DNA of 64,000 bases, taken from assembly GCA_964036045.1 (NCBI GenBank), contig OZ038391.1, positions 39,979,232-40,043,231 of the forward strand. Reading direction: 5' to 3'. The position numbers and the translations under genes were made by a program. The notes beneath the pieces were generated by a model. The model saw only the letters and a list, made by a program, of their open reading frames with translations. It ran no database searches and was not told where the DNA came from. The stretch's first letter is position 1, and every line of letters starts with the position of its first letter. This DNA comes from Eutreptiella sp. 'Long Island Sound 2002' (taxonomy: Eukaryota; Euglenozoa; Euglenophyceae; Eutreptiales; Eutreptiaceae). Shown here piece after piece: positions 1-12,297 of the stretch.

Positions 1-3000
1 CACGACCCGAGCGGCAGGTGATGGAAACTGTCCCAAGAAACAACACGCAGAGAATCCACAGTAGATGAGTGCTTTTGCGACAGAGGACCTGATGTATGTT
101 CCAGCTGAACCAGCTCATTGTAAACCGGCAACCCTTGATACGGCTAGCAATGCTGCACCACCCGAAGGGCCCGTGGGATGATAGACCCTTGCTCATGACC
201 TGAGCTCTGGGAAGATGTGATCTGCTCGGGCGTTGTAATTTGTGACGGGTAGAACATAACGAGGGGTCTCACCACACTACTAGGGGCTTGAAATGCACGT
301 TGTAACTCAACGACAGGACTGTGGGGCAACCTTTTGTAAATGTATTGGAATTCTTAGAGGTACACCAACCCAATGCCAGTACCATGCAGACGATGAGCAC
401 AATCCAAATCGTTGAAGAGGTGATTTACAAAAGCGATCCCTTGTGTACCATTGTGTAAACTACAAAGGAATGATAACAATGATAACAAGGTTAGAGAACA
501 ATCAATCACCAAGACAAACAATACACAATGTGAAAGTGCTACTAATGTGTGCGCGCGCTGTGCGTGGTCTGTTTGTGGGCTCCTGTCTCATGCATGTGTG
601 TGCCCATTACACTTTACATGCAAACCATTATTGTACCAACGGGTCAAGCAGTACTATAAAATCAGAACACTAGACATACTGATGTTTAAGGCCCGCTACT
701 TGCTCCAACCGTCAATCACATTGATTCCAAGTCAATCTCATCGTCGACATATCAGGCTACATTCAAGCTAATTACAGTGTCATGTGTCATGAAGAATGTG
801 ATGATGCATGATGGGCATGATGGAGATTTGCCCGCGGTATTTGTCATTTCACGGGTGATTTTTGGAGAGGCCAGCGGAAAACAAGACCAAGACCATCCTC
901 TTAGGAAGCTATAAGGTAGCCTATTATCCTAAGGACAAAAGCCTAGGCGACCCTAAAATGACTCTAGTTGAGAGTTGTATTCTATTTTTGCGTCCTACGT
1001 TGGTCACTTTTCAACGGAGTGGGGCCCATTAAAGTTCTGAACCCCGACTCAACCGGCTGGGACACGTTTTCCGAACTTAAGTTGGTTACATGTCTACAAT
1101 ACCGGGGCCTTGGTCTACTTCTTCTTCACGTGTGAATGTTTGGCCCAATAAGTCAAATTCAACAAGGCGTAACAGTAAAGTCGCCTTATCAAGAAAGCAA
1201 AAAAATCTGCTAGCACTGGTTAATTTATTAGCCGCATTGGCACAGCCTTCCGCATGAAGCAAAATTTTCTTAGTGCTGTGACCATAGAAAAAAAAATTCT
1301 TATTAAAGCGTTCGTAGATTTTTTTTGTTTTGTTGTTGATGGTTAGTCTTAATGTACATGCTGCTTTTCTCGTAGCGGCATGCATCAAAGCAGTGGCCGC
1401 CAACTGAGCTTGCTGCAGGCTAGAGTGAAGCTCCATATTTAAGTCCGTAGGAAGCATGTCTAAGTGCTAGACGAGGAGCCGGGACCTCCCGCCAAGCGCT
1501 ACAAGTGCAAAGAGTGCTTCTTCGGCACCCCTCCTCAAAGGACACTGCAAGTTTAAACACAAAAACAACGGAGATGGCAGTGCTAGCGTTGTTGCCAAGC
1601 GAATGCGGAAGAAGAAGAGCAGAACTTGCCAATGATACCGATCGGGGATGATGAAGACAATGTAGACGACGTCATTGCTGCTACTGGTCACAAAGATGCC
1701 CCCGCCAACGTGGCTCATGGCGCAAGCGCTGAAAGTTGTAGTAGATGGCAACTGTTTCACACGGCCTTCTTTTGGTAGACATCGCAAAAGCACTACAAGA
1801 AAGCGCTACATAATGTGGCCCTCTTCTCGCGGTGCAACTGAACCTCGCATCCCAGCGTACTTTGAATGATGCCATCGTTTGCATTCCAAATCTGCCCAAT
1901 GTTCACACACTATATTCAAAATTACACTGCCCAACTGATGCCACTTGAACGAGCGCGGCCAAGTAATAGACCCTTTGTTAAAAACGAGTCTCTAGTGGCG
2001 CGGATTTGGGGGTCTCTCCCCCACTCAACCCGGCAATGTTGAGCTAAGGTGAGCACAGGAGCAATTTTGCTCCATAATACCTCCATTTTGCAAAGTTTAG
2101 GACTAGTTTCCGGCCCTGAGTGCCGTCGTGAGCACCAAACCAAAAGACGCAGGCGACATTGGCCTGTGACTTTTTACTCTGTGAAAATCAGGGTTTGGAA
2201 ATGAAAAGGTCACATTTGGTGGTTTTGGGCTTAAACGGAATCATGGGTACGCGTAGTTCGGGTTACGGTGTTGTTCAAGATTAGCGGTGCATGCTATGTG
2301 TCTCATGCATGGGTCGTCACTTGGGTATGTGTTCGCCTTGTCTTTAGACAATGTAGATTACTGAGACAACATCAGAGGAACCCGAGCAAGGTTCCTACGA
2401 ACATTTGTTCCATGCTGGGGTACAACGAAGAACGAGCATGTCAACGACTTTGAAGTCTTGTGTCGCCGCATTCGTTCAAAACGTCATTGGGATCAGAGGT
2501 TGAAGATCAAACATTTTAGAGTTTGACAAAAATCGCAAACTTTTGGGCAATCAAAATGGGTTTGATTTCGAAAGATTTCAAAAACTTTGACAAAAATCAG
2601 CATCAGCGTCAATCAACAAAGACTAAACCTCCTGCCGCACGCATCACTAAAACAGCGTGGCGAAGAGCTTGATTGTGTAGTGCCAGAGCTACCGACACGC
2701 GTTGGAGAAGGCTGCAATGCCGCAAGTGAGCATGCAGCCGCAGCCCGCCCCCACACCCCCGGCTATGCCTTAGTTCGGGTATTGCCCAGGCCAGCCATTG
2801 GTTTTGGCTGTGTATGAGACTCTCCACGCTCCGTGTCGTGTCTTAAGAAAAGAGTGTAATAGGCTGGCTTGGGCAACTAGGACAGGGCTGCAGGCCCTAG
2901 CGGCGGTCGCGCCTTTGGCGCATCGCCAAGGCAATCACCAAAGTGGTAGAATAACTACAGAGATCGAGATGTGAATTGATTCTGTAGGAATTCCATATTG

Positions 3001-6000
3001 TTGTACAGAGTTATTATGAAAGGTCAATCACGATTGTTAGTCGTTGTTACGGTTGTGTCCCAAGGTGTGATGTTGCGTTGCGCGTTCCGTTGCTCTGTGC
3101 TGTGCATTGCTTCCCTCATATTTAGCTGATATGTAACGCTAAGCCAAGCAAGGTACAATCCCAGTGGCGAGTCCCAGTGGCGAGTACGGGGCAGTATCAG
3201 CAAACGCCGCGTCGTTGACGCCGCCATGGAAAACAGAACTTGAAGAGTTCCAAGAACAGCAGTAATCCGGTGTTGGATTTGTGCAAGTGTGCCAGGGTTT
3301 GTGGCTGAGGGACAAAGAACGTCGACAAGACGTTTTGCAAGCAGTGGGAGATTCGCCAAAGATCGAAAAAGTCTGAAAACCAGACCAGAAAAACTATTGG
3401 CAGGTTTTGGTCATCAAAACGTGGGTTTTGCAGTGTGACGACCTTAATTCCAATTACACGTTGGAAACAGACTGTGCGAGTATTGACCCGGGATGCTAGA
3501 ACCTTTGCAAAAGGCGGTTGGACATATTCCAAAGGGATGAAACCTTGGCACTTTGTGCCCACCACTATGACATGCACCCAGTCAAACCTTGCAAAAAATC
3601 GACACATTTCGGCAAGCCACAGCTACGTGATCATCGGGATGAGGCAACAACACCAGTCACTTGAGACATATCGTCTATGGCATCATCATTGGTCATTGCC
3701 GCCTCCCTCAACTGTGCTGCATCCACTCCACGTCTGCATATCAATGAGGGCCTGCTGTGCATCATCCGCCGGAACGGAAGCATCCTTGTAAAGAGGGGGG
3801 GGCAATGATACGTAGGCACACAGAAAGGTCTTGGCTGGGTGTAGATGGGACCATGCACAACAGCACATTCGTTTCGGATTGCATATTTTGCTTTATTGCA
3901 CTGAATGCCAAAATTCTGAGCACACAGGTTAGAGTACAACAATAGCATGAGTATAGGTCAATATGTGAGCCAAAACAGGTTTACATGCAGACTTGAGGAC
4001 AGCCCACCAGTCTTCAGATGCCCAGCTCTGGCTGCCTTTGCGACAGCCAAAATGTGGCCACAAGTGTATCTGGTGGAATTTATGCCAAAACCTCCTGAAA
4101 CAACTCAGCGGCAGTCGGGTACACGGCCCGGAAAAGAGCGCCGAAACAATGGCCTGGGGTGTTGTAGCACTGCTTTCAAGCGCTTTTGCAACCCATCACC
4201 CAGGGACAGAGGTGGTTTGAATCGGGGACAGGTATTGGTTGGCTGCAGGTGGGGGGGGGGGGGGGGGATGCTCAACAGCCTCAACAGAAACCAGCTACAA
4301 AAAATAATCAGGAAGGGGAAATGATGCGTGCCTCAATTCATGCTCTGATGGACAGGGCACAGCAACCCCTGCTCTTGTGACCTAGAATCGTGCAATGTGC
4401 AATGCAACCCAGTGGCCACAGTCCCTCGCCTTGGGCCAGAAATGCAATTGGCGCAGCCACACCACAATAAGGGTTCATTGGTCCAACAGCCTCGCAACAT
4501 TCACGCCTTCTCTGACACATAGAAATAATGAAATGGCAATGCACCAGTAAATGTTTCAGTCCTAGACACCAGGCAACAGGGGCAGCGACAGGCCAGCGGT
4601 CCTTCAGGACCCTTGCCGCATTACTCTATTTCCCCCTCAATTTGTAGGCTTGGGAGGCATTCAGCAGATGCATTCGACAGAAAATCGTTGATTCCATGCA
4701 GTTTTTTAGGGGGACTGTTTGCCCGGTGCGCGCCTGATGCGTGCTTGGTGTGCTACCTTTGTATTCAGTATCCTGGCTCTAGCCCCAAGTTTATCCTCAC
4801 CTCGGGAAGTCCCCCAAGTAGAATGCAGCGGACACCCTGGCGTTGTATTATCACATACTGGGACCAGGGAGTCCGTTTCATAAATGTGAGACAAGCACAG
4901 TTCCAAAAGCATGCATCATTGCCTACCACACCCACAGTATATGACAAAGCTGCCACAGCAGGTTAACCAAATTGGCCCAGTTGTTTGGTGAGGGGAGGCA
5001 AAAACAGGCACAGGTGGGGAATGGTGAGAAAAAAAAAGATTCCCGGTGCACGCCCGGTGCTCGCTCAGCACACTTACACTCCCCCTTAGTCTCATACTCG
5101 GATCCACGACCAGGCCAGCCACGTTAGTTGTAATGCAGCACTAAAACGTTCTCAGACTACCCCCTGCGGCAACCAGAGTGGGCAGGAAAACACAGGACAT
5201 AACACACAGTGGCTAGTAGCAATCATCCGTACACGGGTCAGCGTATCGAAAGGAAATCAAGTTGTCGAGGAAATAAATCGTGCAAGTAGGGGTTTGCAGG
5301 GAAAGGATTTGAGCTGTGCCAGAAATAGTGCAGAAGAATACTGGCATTCAACCACAAAATGCAGCCTGGGCAACACCACAAGAATGCAAGAAAGGGGCGG
5401 GCTTGAGGTGATATTGAACGACAGCAGCATTGCAGGAAGATGGGACTCAATCCTTGGGGCAGGGATCAGTCATCCATCCTACGTGCCCCAGTCCATACAT
5501 CACAGAAATTGCTCTGAGTCTGGATCTTCAGGAGCATTTGGAGGATGATTCATGGCACGTCGAAGGGATCTATCTTCATGCCAATACAAGGGTCGCTGAT
5601 TGCAGTGCTAGATGCCCTTGCACAAACAGCAGCAAAAGCGTTGCAAGCTGCGGAACGCGCACCTACAGCCTGGACAAGCAGATGCATCTGCGATTGCAGG
5701 CACATGGACTCAGGCCAGTTGCTACTGTCCCACAAATGGGCTTTTGGGAAGAAAATCACAAAAAGGGTGGTGTGATGGCAATGCCAGACTTGGTTGTGTC
5801 TGAGCTGATTTTATGCCATGGTGCAACAGAGCACAGAGACCCCAGGTGCATGGTGGTGAGGGTCATACAACAACATTGAGCGTTAGTTTGAGCATCCGAA
5901 CAAACTGATCGCGCTCTCAGATGTATCATTTGCCGCGAATAAAAACGCCCACGCTGGGCTTAACATTGGGAATGTGTTGGAAGCACAGCTTGGACAGATC

Positions 6001-7297
6001 GTTCTGTAAGGGGTAGGTTCATTCATTCGTTGCACCTCTAGCCAGCATCGGGCCGCGGTTTGTGCGTGTTATCGGAGTCAACGAGCAGCAAAACGGTGGT
6101 GAAAGTGACTGTATCAGATAACGCAGCCGTTCCAGCTCAACACTATGGTGGTGGACAATTTGGTCAACACAGTTGGACAGCATGAAAACAAAATCGCTGC
6201 CCCCAGGGTTGCCAGTGACGACACATCACCTGAAGCGACAGCGCTAGTGGTCATTCCGACAATCCTATCATCCCACAAGCCCATCAATTCACACCGAGGG
6301 GAAAAAATTGCACTGCGTGCGCATTGTGTAAAAATCTGGTAAACTTGCCCACGTGCCCATACCCTCAAGCCCATCACCACCCCACTGCACAGCAAAATGC
6401 AAAAAACAGGCGAGAATACTGTTGGCACAATGAACAATCAAATGACATTCTCAATAAATCACCCTACTCTGTGCATACAACGGGCAGCGGACAGTGTCAT
6501 TATTGCGGCATGTCCTGTTCTGCCACAGTAATTCAGGTACACGAGGCTGGGAATGGTGGGGTTGTACAGTCCAAATTTTGACACCCATCCAAGGCAAAAT
6601 GAGAAGCAAACGACTCTTGTTCCCTTTTGGTGATGGGAAAGGACCTGAAACCTGAAGGGGCCTGTGAGATTGGGACAAGGTCCCCAAACGTGAACTTGAT
6701 CTCTTTAGCAAATGGGGAGGTTGTGTTGTAGATGGACCAATCACCACATCCAGGTGACTATTGAGGTGGCTGTGTGTGCACTGTGTACACGGCATTCCTG
6801 AGGAAGGGTGCAAGATGGAGCGCTACTACTGCAGTATTAACCAGAGGTTGGAGGCAAAATACAATGAACTGTCTGGAAATGTTGCTCAAACATGCAACCC
6901 CCTACCACCGACTGCAACAGCACGGAATACCGCATCATTGTAACTACCGCAAGTATGTAACACAATCGAAAAAATCTCCTTTTGAAACTTCAATACCAAT
7001 CCCTCGCTTACACTGTAAGGGCAAATACGCGGGCGAGCTGCCAACCTGCGGCTTCTTGCCTGGTAGAGTGCAAAAAAAAAAAATAACAACAACGAAAAAA
7101 GTACCTTGGAAGCTGTCGCCACCTTTGATCTTACTTTGGCGCACCTGTAGAGGCCTGGTGGGTTGTAGTCCACCACGCAATGAATCCTAAAGCCTAAACG
7201 GCTGCGAAGACGTGCAGGTATCAAAGCAGTATTGGCTTGAGGTTGCCGTTTGAGGAGCGTGGCATCAAGGGGGGGATCCTTGCACTGCGCGCTACTT
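1..7297. other. Long stretch without a supported gene
   Basis: No open frame here gives a recognisable protein or a convincing exon with paired splice sites. All frames are short and interrupted. It contains a run of about 18 G at 4,250-4,267, A-rich patches near 7,070, and a GCGCC-TTT-GGCGC hairpin at 2,909-2,921 (listed separately). Plus-strand codons near 1,490 give a CxxC pair, but stops follow quickly. It may be intergenic or intronic DNA of a gene outside the window. Confidence 0.55.
2909..2921. repeat. Short hairpin GCGCCTTTGGCGC, copy 1
   Basis: A perfect 5-bp stem with a TTT loop. The outer bases GGCG and CGCC extend the pairing across a small internal bulge. The same 13-mer occurs exactly at 53,118-53,130 and 56,272-56,284. 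Confidence 0.8.
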
Positions 7298-7672
7298 TTA
7301 GACTATGTTCGCCCCCGAAGAGCCCCCAGGCACGCCCCTTGGAAACACCCTTAGAATTAGGTGACCCAAACTGAACTGGAGGGGACCTTGAGGGGGACCT
7401 TCCTGGTTCTTGTGGCAGTGGTGAAGGACCTTTGGGGAGGAACTTGACTGTGTGTTGGGCGGTGAAGATGGGGGGCTCTGAGGTGGCGAATCTGAACTTG
7501 GGATGGCAAAAGAGATGGACTCCATCTTGCATTGCCGATGCACCACTCTCAACCCATCTTGGTGGTATTCCAAGTGGAGGAGTCCGTCTTCAGCCGTCCC
7601 AACCACCGTGGCAGGAGGTCGCACGCCATTGGAGCGGGTATAGAACACCCTATCCCCAATACTGAGATCCAT
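7298..7672 (-). CDS. Small SH3/Tudor-like open frame, probably mobile-element debris
   Basis: This 124-codon frame starts MDLSIGDRVFY. Residues 5-50 read as a compact beta-barrel-like module: GDRVFYTRSNG, PATVVG, HLEYHQDG, then a basic CKM segment. That order of aromatic and glycine positions resembles Tudor, KOW or SH3-like modules that can accompany retroelement or transposase proteins in algae; this is an impression, not a database result. The second half is Ser/Pro-rich and low in complexity. A good acceptor (ATTTCTCAG) lies just upstream on the minus strand, so it may instead be an exon. No transposase or RT domain adjoins it. A chance frame remains possible. Confidence 0.35.
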   Translation of the reverse strand: MDLSIGDRVFYTRSNGVRPPATVVGTAEDGLLHLEYHQDGLRVVHRQCKMESISFAIPSSDSPPQSPPSSPPNTQSSSSPKVLHHCHKNQEGPPQGPLQFSLGHLILRVFPRGVPGGSSGANIV

Positions 7673-8854
7673 GGAGAAAGTGGGCCTGAGAAATGAGGAG
7701 GGAAGTATGATGTCCTGTAGCAGGCACCCTGAAAGTGTATCACCATATCAATCAACCGAGAAAAAGAGAAGGTGTGGTGGAAATGGGTAAAAAAACGTGT
7801 GCAAAAAGGTAGACATGGGTGAAACAGGGTGAGCATCCCAAAATGCATATCCCCAATGCATCAACACCTACTACCAAACAACAATGATACCCAAAGTACC
7901 ACAAAGTATGGGTCTCTACTACGGCTAAACACCCAAATAGTTGCACTATGCGCGCACTGCGCTTAAGGCGCACCCAAAAATAATCAATTGTCGATTACGG
8001 TACGGTTCGTCTTTGCTGGGGGAAGTGCCACACAAGTGTTGACAAGTGCAACGCGAGTGTACTCACTTGACACTTCACTCGTCTTTGCTAGGGTGAGGGG
8101 GAGACATCTCAGGGCATCAGACATCTCGACCCTCCACTTGCGGGCGCACATAACAGATGCATATGACTTGCAGAGGTTGAGATCCGATAGGACTTGGCGC
8201 ATGTGTCAAGTAAAAGCAATGGTCAACCTCCTGGAAACACACAACCCGCCAAGCAACATTCAAGCCTGGGTGAGAGACATTGGGGGGGGGGGGGGGTCAA
8301 AATGTGAAGCAAATGTCGAAAAGGCCACAACAGAAGCAACAACCACCAAAAAGACAGAAATCGGCTGCATGGGAGAGAAGCCATGCAATGCAAACAACTG
8401 GACACACGTTACAATTCCTTTATCACCACCTTCGGGTTGTGTGTGTTGCCCTCCGCCTTGCGTCTTGAAAGCAGCTTGCTTTTGTTTGTTTTTCCATTGG
8501 TGTGGCAACAAAAAATCCACTTGCCAGCCAGGCATGGTACAGTATTGCTTTCTGACGTGACTTTGTCGGTCACCAATCGGGGACAGGCACCATACAGGCG
8601 AAGTGCAAAGCGCCATGCCCATCTGTGCGGCAAAAAAAAAACCGCAATTTGTCAAGTAGCCGAGCTGGGGTCCAGCATTCAAGCCTCAGCTGTACAGTAC
8701 AGTGATACTTACTGAAACCAACAATTCAGCGCATGCAGCAGGGATAGATGAGAGAGCATCAAATGGATGGATGAGAGGGGTTGACGATTTACGATTTGCG
8801 ACTTGTGGGTCCCTAAACCTGAACGGACACAGCGCCGGAAGGGACCCGGACCCC
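7673..8854. other. Unassigned DNA with poly-G run
   Basis: No recognisable gene. It contains a run of about 15 G at 8,281-8,296. A plus-strand frame of 190 codons (7,988-8,560) is crossed by this run and resembles no known family. Confidence 0.5.
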
Positions 8855-9016
8855 AAATTCTATTGCCTCCGGCAGTGCACCTCGAAGACAGGTTGACAGT
8901 CAGCCAATCAGTCAGTTAGACAGGCCAGCAGTCAGGCAGACAGAAACACACACTTTGGGTTTTTTGTTAGTAGCAGACACTTTATGTAGCAGTCGGGACT
9001 ATTCTCAATTCAAGTA

Positions 9017-9083
9017 TCGGCGGTGGCCGAGTGGTAATGCATGCCGCCGCCAGCTTTTAGGTCGGCGGTTCGAACCCTGGTGC
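9017..9083 (+). ncRNA. tRNA-like Pol III sequence (not a foldable tRNA)
   Basis: A perfect box A (TGGCCGAGTGG, 9,024-9,034) and box B (GGTTCGAACCC, 9,067-9,077) have tRNA-like spacing. The five bases each side of the T loop do not pair well and no acceptor stem forms, so a SINE head or tRNA relic is more likely than a working tRNA gene. Confidence 0.5.
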
Positions 9084-9123
9084 GCTGATTATTTGCAGCG
9101 GCGCCGCCGCTGCAAAAGTCAGC

Positions 9124-9191
9124 AGGCCGGGATTCGAACCACCGACTGTAAAGCATGCGTCGGCTGCGTTACCATTGGACCAACGGCGATG
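9124..9191 (-). ncRNA. Second tRNA-like sequence, opposite strand
   Basis: On the minus strand a box A-like TGGTCCAATGG is followed by a perfect box B GGTTCGAATCC (9,130-9,140). As in its neighbour, the T stem is poorly paired. The two face each other across about 40 bp. Confidence 0.45.
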
Positions 9192-10268
9192 CTACGGCTC
9201 AGCTTCCCCACTGCTTGAAGCCTGTTGAGCAAAAACTTTTGACCCCCCCCCACCCCCCACCCCCCCCCCCATCCCCCCCCACCCCCCCCCAAAAAGTGAT
9301 ATCCAGTTTTAGGGGGTAGAGGCCTCAGAATCAAAAAATCCATTGGGGGATGGTCTTATTGGGCAAAATAATGATTTTACAAGGGGTTGGACATCCAATA
9401 TCATGCCTTGGGGTATGCTGCGCGAATGACCCCAAAAAAGGGGGGTATACGCCGCTCGCGCCTGCGCTTGATCTAACAACCTCTCTTCGAGGTGATTTTC
9501 GGAACAAATGAAAATGGCATTTTTGGAATTAGCGCGAGGGGTCAAGAAAAGACACCAGTGAATTTTCTCCAAGCATTTTTGAACCCCCAAAAATGCTTTT
9601 TGACACTTTTGGGGCCCCCAAAAAAAATCACCTCGCAGAGGTTGTTAGATCAAAGCCAGGCAGGCGTATATATGGGGAAAACGCCACATACCCCCCCATT
9701 TGGGCCTATCCGCGTACCCTACCCCAAGGGGTTGAATTGTTAGTTTAACCCCTTGTAAAATCATTATTTTGTCCACTAAACGCATCCCCCAATGAGTTTT
9801 TGGTCCGGACCCCCGAAGACCCCCCCCCCCCACTTGAAACCCACTTTTTAGGGGGGGGTGGGGGGGTGGGGGGGGTGGGGGGGGGGGTGGGGGGGGTCAA
9901 AAATGTCCAAAAAAATGACCCCCCCTTTTTTTGGGTCGAAAATCATGAATCTTTTGGTTTTTTTCGATTTTGAGCCGAAAAAGTGTTTCCGGGTCCCGAC
10001 TCTATGGTGTTTGTATGGGGCGGAGTGGGACGAGCGCTTATGCAGTTTATCCACTTTTTGGTTATTTTTGCTATGTTGGCGGTTTTGGCAACCTTGGTAA
10101 ACACGTGGTACCCACCCTGAGGGGTGTGAGTGGGGATGTTGTGACAGTATATGCCTACTAGGATATAGAAGGACGTTTTTTGCAGTGTCTAGCCTTGCCT
10201 GGGGCCGTTCACAACCCGTGCCAAAGAGGCGAAATGACTGTTTCCGTCAATAATGGCCTAGTGATTGG

Positions 10269-10345
10269 GCGCGCCCGGCCCGCCCCGGCCCGTCCGACGC
10301 GCGCCCGGCCCGTCCGACGCGCGCCCGGCCCGTCCGACGCGCGCC
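10269..10345. repeat. 20-bp GC-rich minisatellite
   Basis: About three to four copies of a unit containing GCCCGGCCCGTCCGACGCGC, placed just before the first satellite unit of element copy 1. Copies 2 and 3 lack it at the equivalent site, so it is a private expansion. Confidence 0.7.
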
Positions 10346-10905
10346 GGAGGTACACAACCTGCTTATGCAGTTTTTCACCCTAGGCAGCTCAAAAATCGAA
10401 GTTTTCGAAACTTGTTTTTTTGATATTGTGACCACCCAAAATGACCATCCAAGGTATATAAAGCATGTTTTAGGCCGTATTTACGTGTTTTTCACTCTAT
10501 TTGGGTATTAGGTCCGGGGGGGGGGGGGGGGGTGGCGGCTAGGGGATTGGTACACAACCTGCTTATGCAGTTTTTCAACCCGGACAGCTCAAAAATCGAA
10601 GTTTTTGAAACTTGTTTTTGTGATATTGTGATCACCCAAAATGACCATCCAAGGTATGTAAAGCATGCTTTAGGCCATATTTACGTGTTTTTCGCCCTAT
10701 TTGGGTATCAGGTCGGGGGGGGGGGGTCTCCCAAGGGACGGGTGCACAACCTGCTTATGCAGTTTTTCACCCCGGACAGCTCAAAAATCGAAGTTTTCGA
10801 AACTTGTTTTTTTGATATTGTGACCACCCAAAATGACCATCCAGGCTATGGAAAGCATGTTTTAGGCCGTATTTACGTGTTTTTCATCCTATTTGGGTAT
10901 TAGGT
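10346..10905 (+). repeat. ~193-bp satellite, 3 units
   Basis: Units start near 10,352, 10,552 and 10,744 with CACAACCTGCTTATGCAG. They contain CTCAAAAATCGAAGTTTT, GATATTGTGA, AAGCATG and TTTACGTGTTTTTC, and end in a poly-G run of variable length. Each unit has a ~60-codon open frame, but unit length is not a multiple of three and nothing indicates it is translated. Confidence 0.85.
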
Positions 10906-10917
10906 GGGGGGGGGGGG

Positions 10918-11950
10918 GGCATGGATTTCTCTTCACTAGCGGGTGACACTTGTTCAATGCAATCGTCACCCTGGCAAATGTTAACTGCAAACGTTAGCCC
11001 GCGGACAAGGGGCCCCTGGCGTGGGGAGCTGCCACCCACATTGAGCATTGTGTCCGATCCATCTACTCCTCAAGCGGAGCCGCTAGCCTTGCTACGCTAG
11101 TGGTGCCCCACTCAGCAATGAGTGTGGGCGCAGCGTGGAACCGCGTGGCCACCAGCGTTTGGTGGCCCGTTGTGGAAACCCGGGAGTGGAATTGCGGTAC
11201 ACAATGTGCAATGTGGGGTGTTCCTTTTGTTTGTTTGTTTGTTTTACAACCCTATATTGGTCGATGTTGTTGCGCAACACACAAGGCAGGCCCTCAATGG
11301 GGACCTCGAGAAGGCATGGGTTACGTTGCGGGTGACACTTGTTCAATGCAATCGTCACCCTGGCAAATGTTAACTGCAAACGTCAGCCCGCGGACAAGGG
11401 GCCCCTGGCGCGGGGAGCTGCCACCCACATTGAGCATTGTGTCCGATCCATCTACTCCTCAAGCGGAGCCGCTAGCCTTGCTACGCTAGTGGTGCCCCAC
11501 TCAGCAATGAGTGTGGGCGCAGCGTGGAACCGCGTGGCCACCAGCGTTTGGTGGCCCGTTGTGGAAACCCGGGAGTGGAATTGCGGTACACAATGTGCAA
11601 TGTGGGGTGTTCCTTTTGTTTGTTTGTTTGTTTTACAACCCTATATTGGTCGGTGTTGTTGCGCAACACACAAGGCAGGCCCTCAATGGGGACCTCGAGA
11701 AGGCATGGGTTACGTTACGGGGTGTCAACCTTGGGGCCAGGGTTAGATAGCCAATATACCCACATGTTGGCCATTTCTGATTTTGTCCTCGTGCTAAGCA
11801 TTGGGAGCCATGGATTTCTCCTCACTAGCGGGTGACACTTGTTCAATGCAATCGTCACCCTGGCAAATGTTAACAGCAAACGTCAGCCCGCGGACAAGGG
11901 GCCCCTGGCGCGGGGAGCTGCCACCCACATTGAGCATTGTGTCTGATCCA
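10918..11950 (+). repeat. 389-bp tandem repeat, 2 full and 1 partial unit
   Basis: CGGGTGACACTTGTTCAATG begins at 10,940, 11,329 and about 11,828. The first two units are almost identical over 389 bp. The third stops after roughly 120 bp, near GTGTCTGATCCATCTGTTG. The prefix ATGGATTTCTC precedes units 1 and 3 but not unit 2, so the first and last units preserve the array edge. Each full unit contains short TTTG tandem repeats. No gene is recognised. Confidence 0.85.
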
Positions 11951-12297
11951 TCTGTTGCAAAAAATGCCATAATGATGCACACTATTAGGCACATCCAAAG
12001 TAGTAATGGTGTGCATGCCAATAGTCAACCGCAATGTCATGCATTATGCATGCAAGATGTGCGTCACCTGAGGTGACCGGACTCAAGTGGGATCCATGAC
12101 TTGAGCTTCGCAACCGGTGGCGCCGGTAGCAATATGGTCATTGGTTTCGCTTGCCGAAGGCCGAAGGGTGATTCCCATTTTGCTTTTGCAAGTCTACCCT
12201 TGAAACTCTTTTTGCATATGCATCAACGGCAGTATGATGTAAACCTAGCAACATTGGCTAGCAAGCGGCGGGCAAATCAAAAGAGCTTGGTGGGGGT

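Larger units (their letters stand above)
8855..9497 (-). mobile_element. Inverted, internally shortened copy of the CACCTCG-ended element
   Basis: Read on the minus strand, 9,497 down to about 9,230 matches the left part of the direct copy at 9,626-9,900. Shared features are the terminus CACCTCGAAGAG, GGTTGTTAGATC, GGCGTATA, ACCCCTTGTAAAATCATTATTTT, and a mixed poly-G/GGGGTGGGG tract. At the other end, 8,855-8,890 matches the reverse complement of the right end of copies 2 and 3 (AATTCTATTGCC followed by CACCTCG). The ~193-bp satellite interior is absent. In its place lie two tRNA-like sequences. Orientation is opposite to the three other copies. Confidence 0.6.
9626..10905 (+). mobile_element. 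Satellite-bearing element, copy 1 (right end missing)
   Basis: It starts at the terminus CACCTCGCAGAG (9,629-9,640), followed by a ~700-bp single-copy part shared with copies 2 and 3: GTTGTTAGATCAAAGCC, GCGTATATATGGGG, ACCCCTTGTAAAATC, a poly-C/poly-G tract, and GTGTTTCCGGGTCCCGAC. Three ~193-bp satellite units follow. The right terminus seen in copies 2 and 3 is not present. Near 10,905 the sequence passes into a different 389-bp repeat. Confidence 0.6.

Noticed and set aside
1480-1650. Possible BED/zinc-finger-like CxxC segment (plus strand)
   Set aside because: Only one CxxC pair is seen and the frame meets stops soon after; no transposase follows.
9017-9191. Functional tRNA genes
   Set aside because: A and B boxes are good, but T stems and acceptor stems do not pair.
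9841-9897. Telomere-like GGGGGGTGGGG tract
   Set aside because: It is irregular, recurs inside each element copy and is embedded far from any end. It lacks a fixed telomeric unit.
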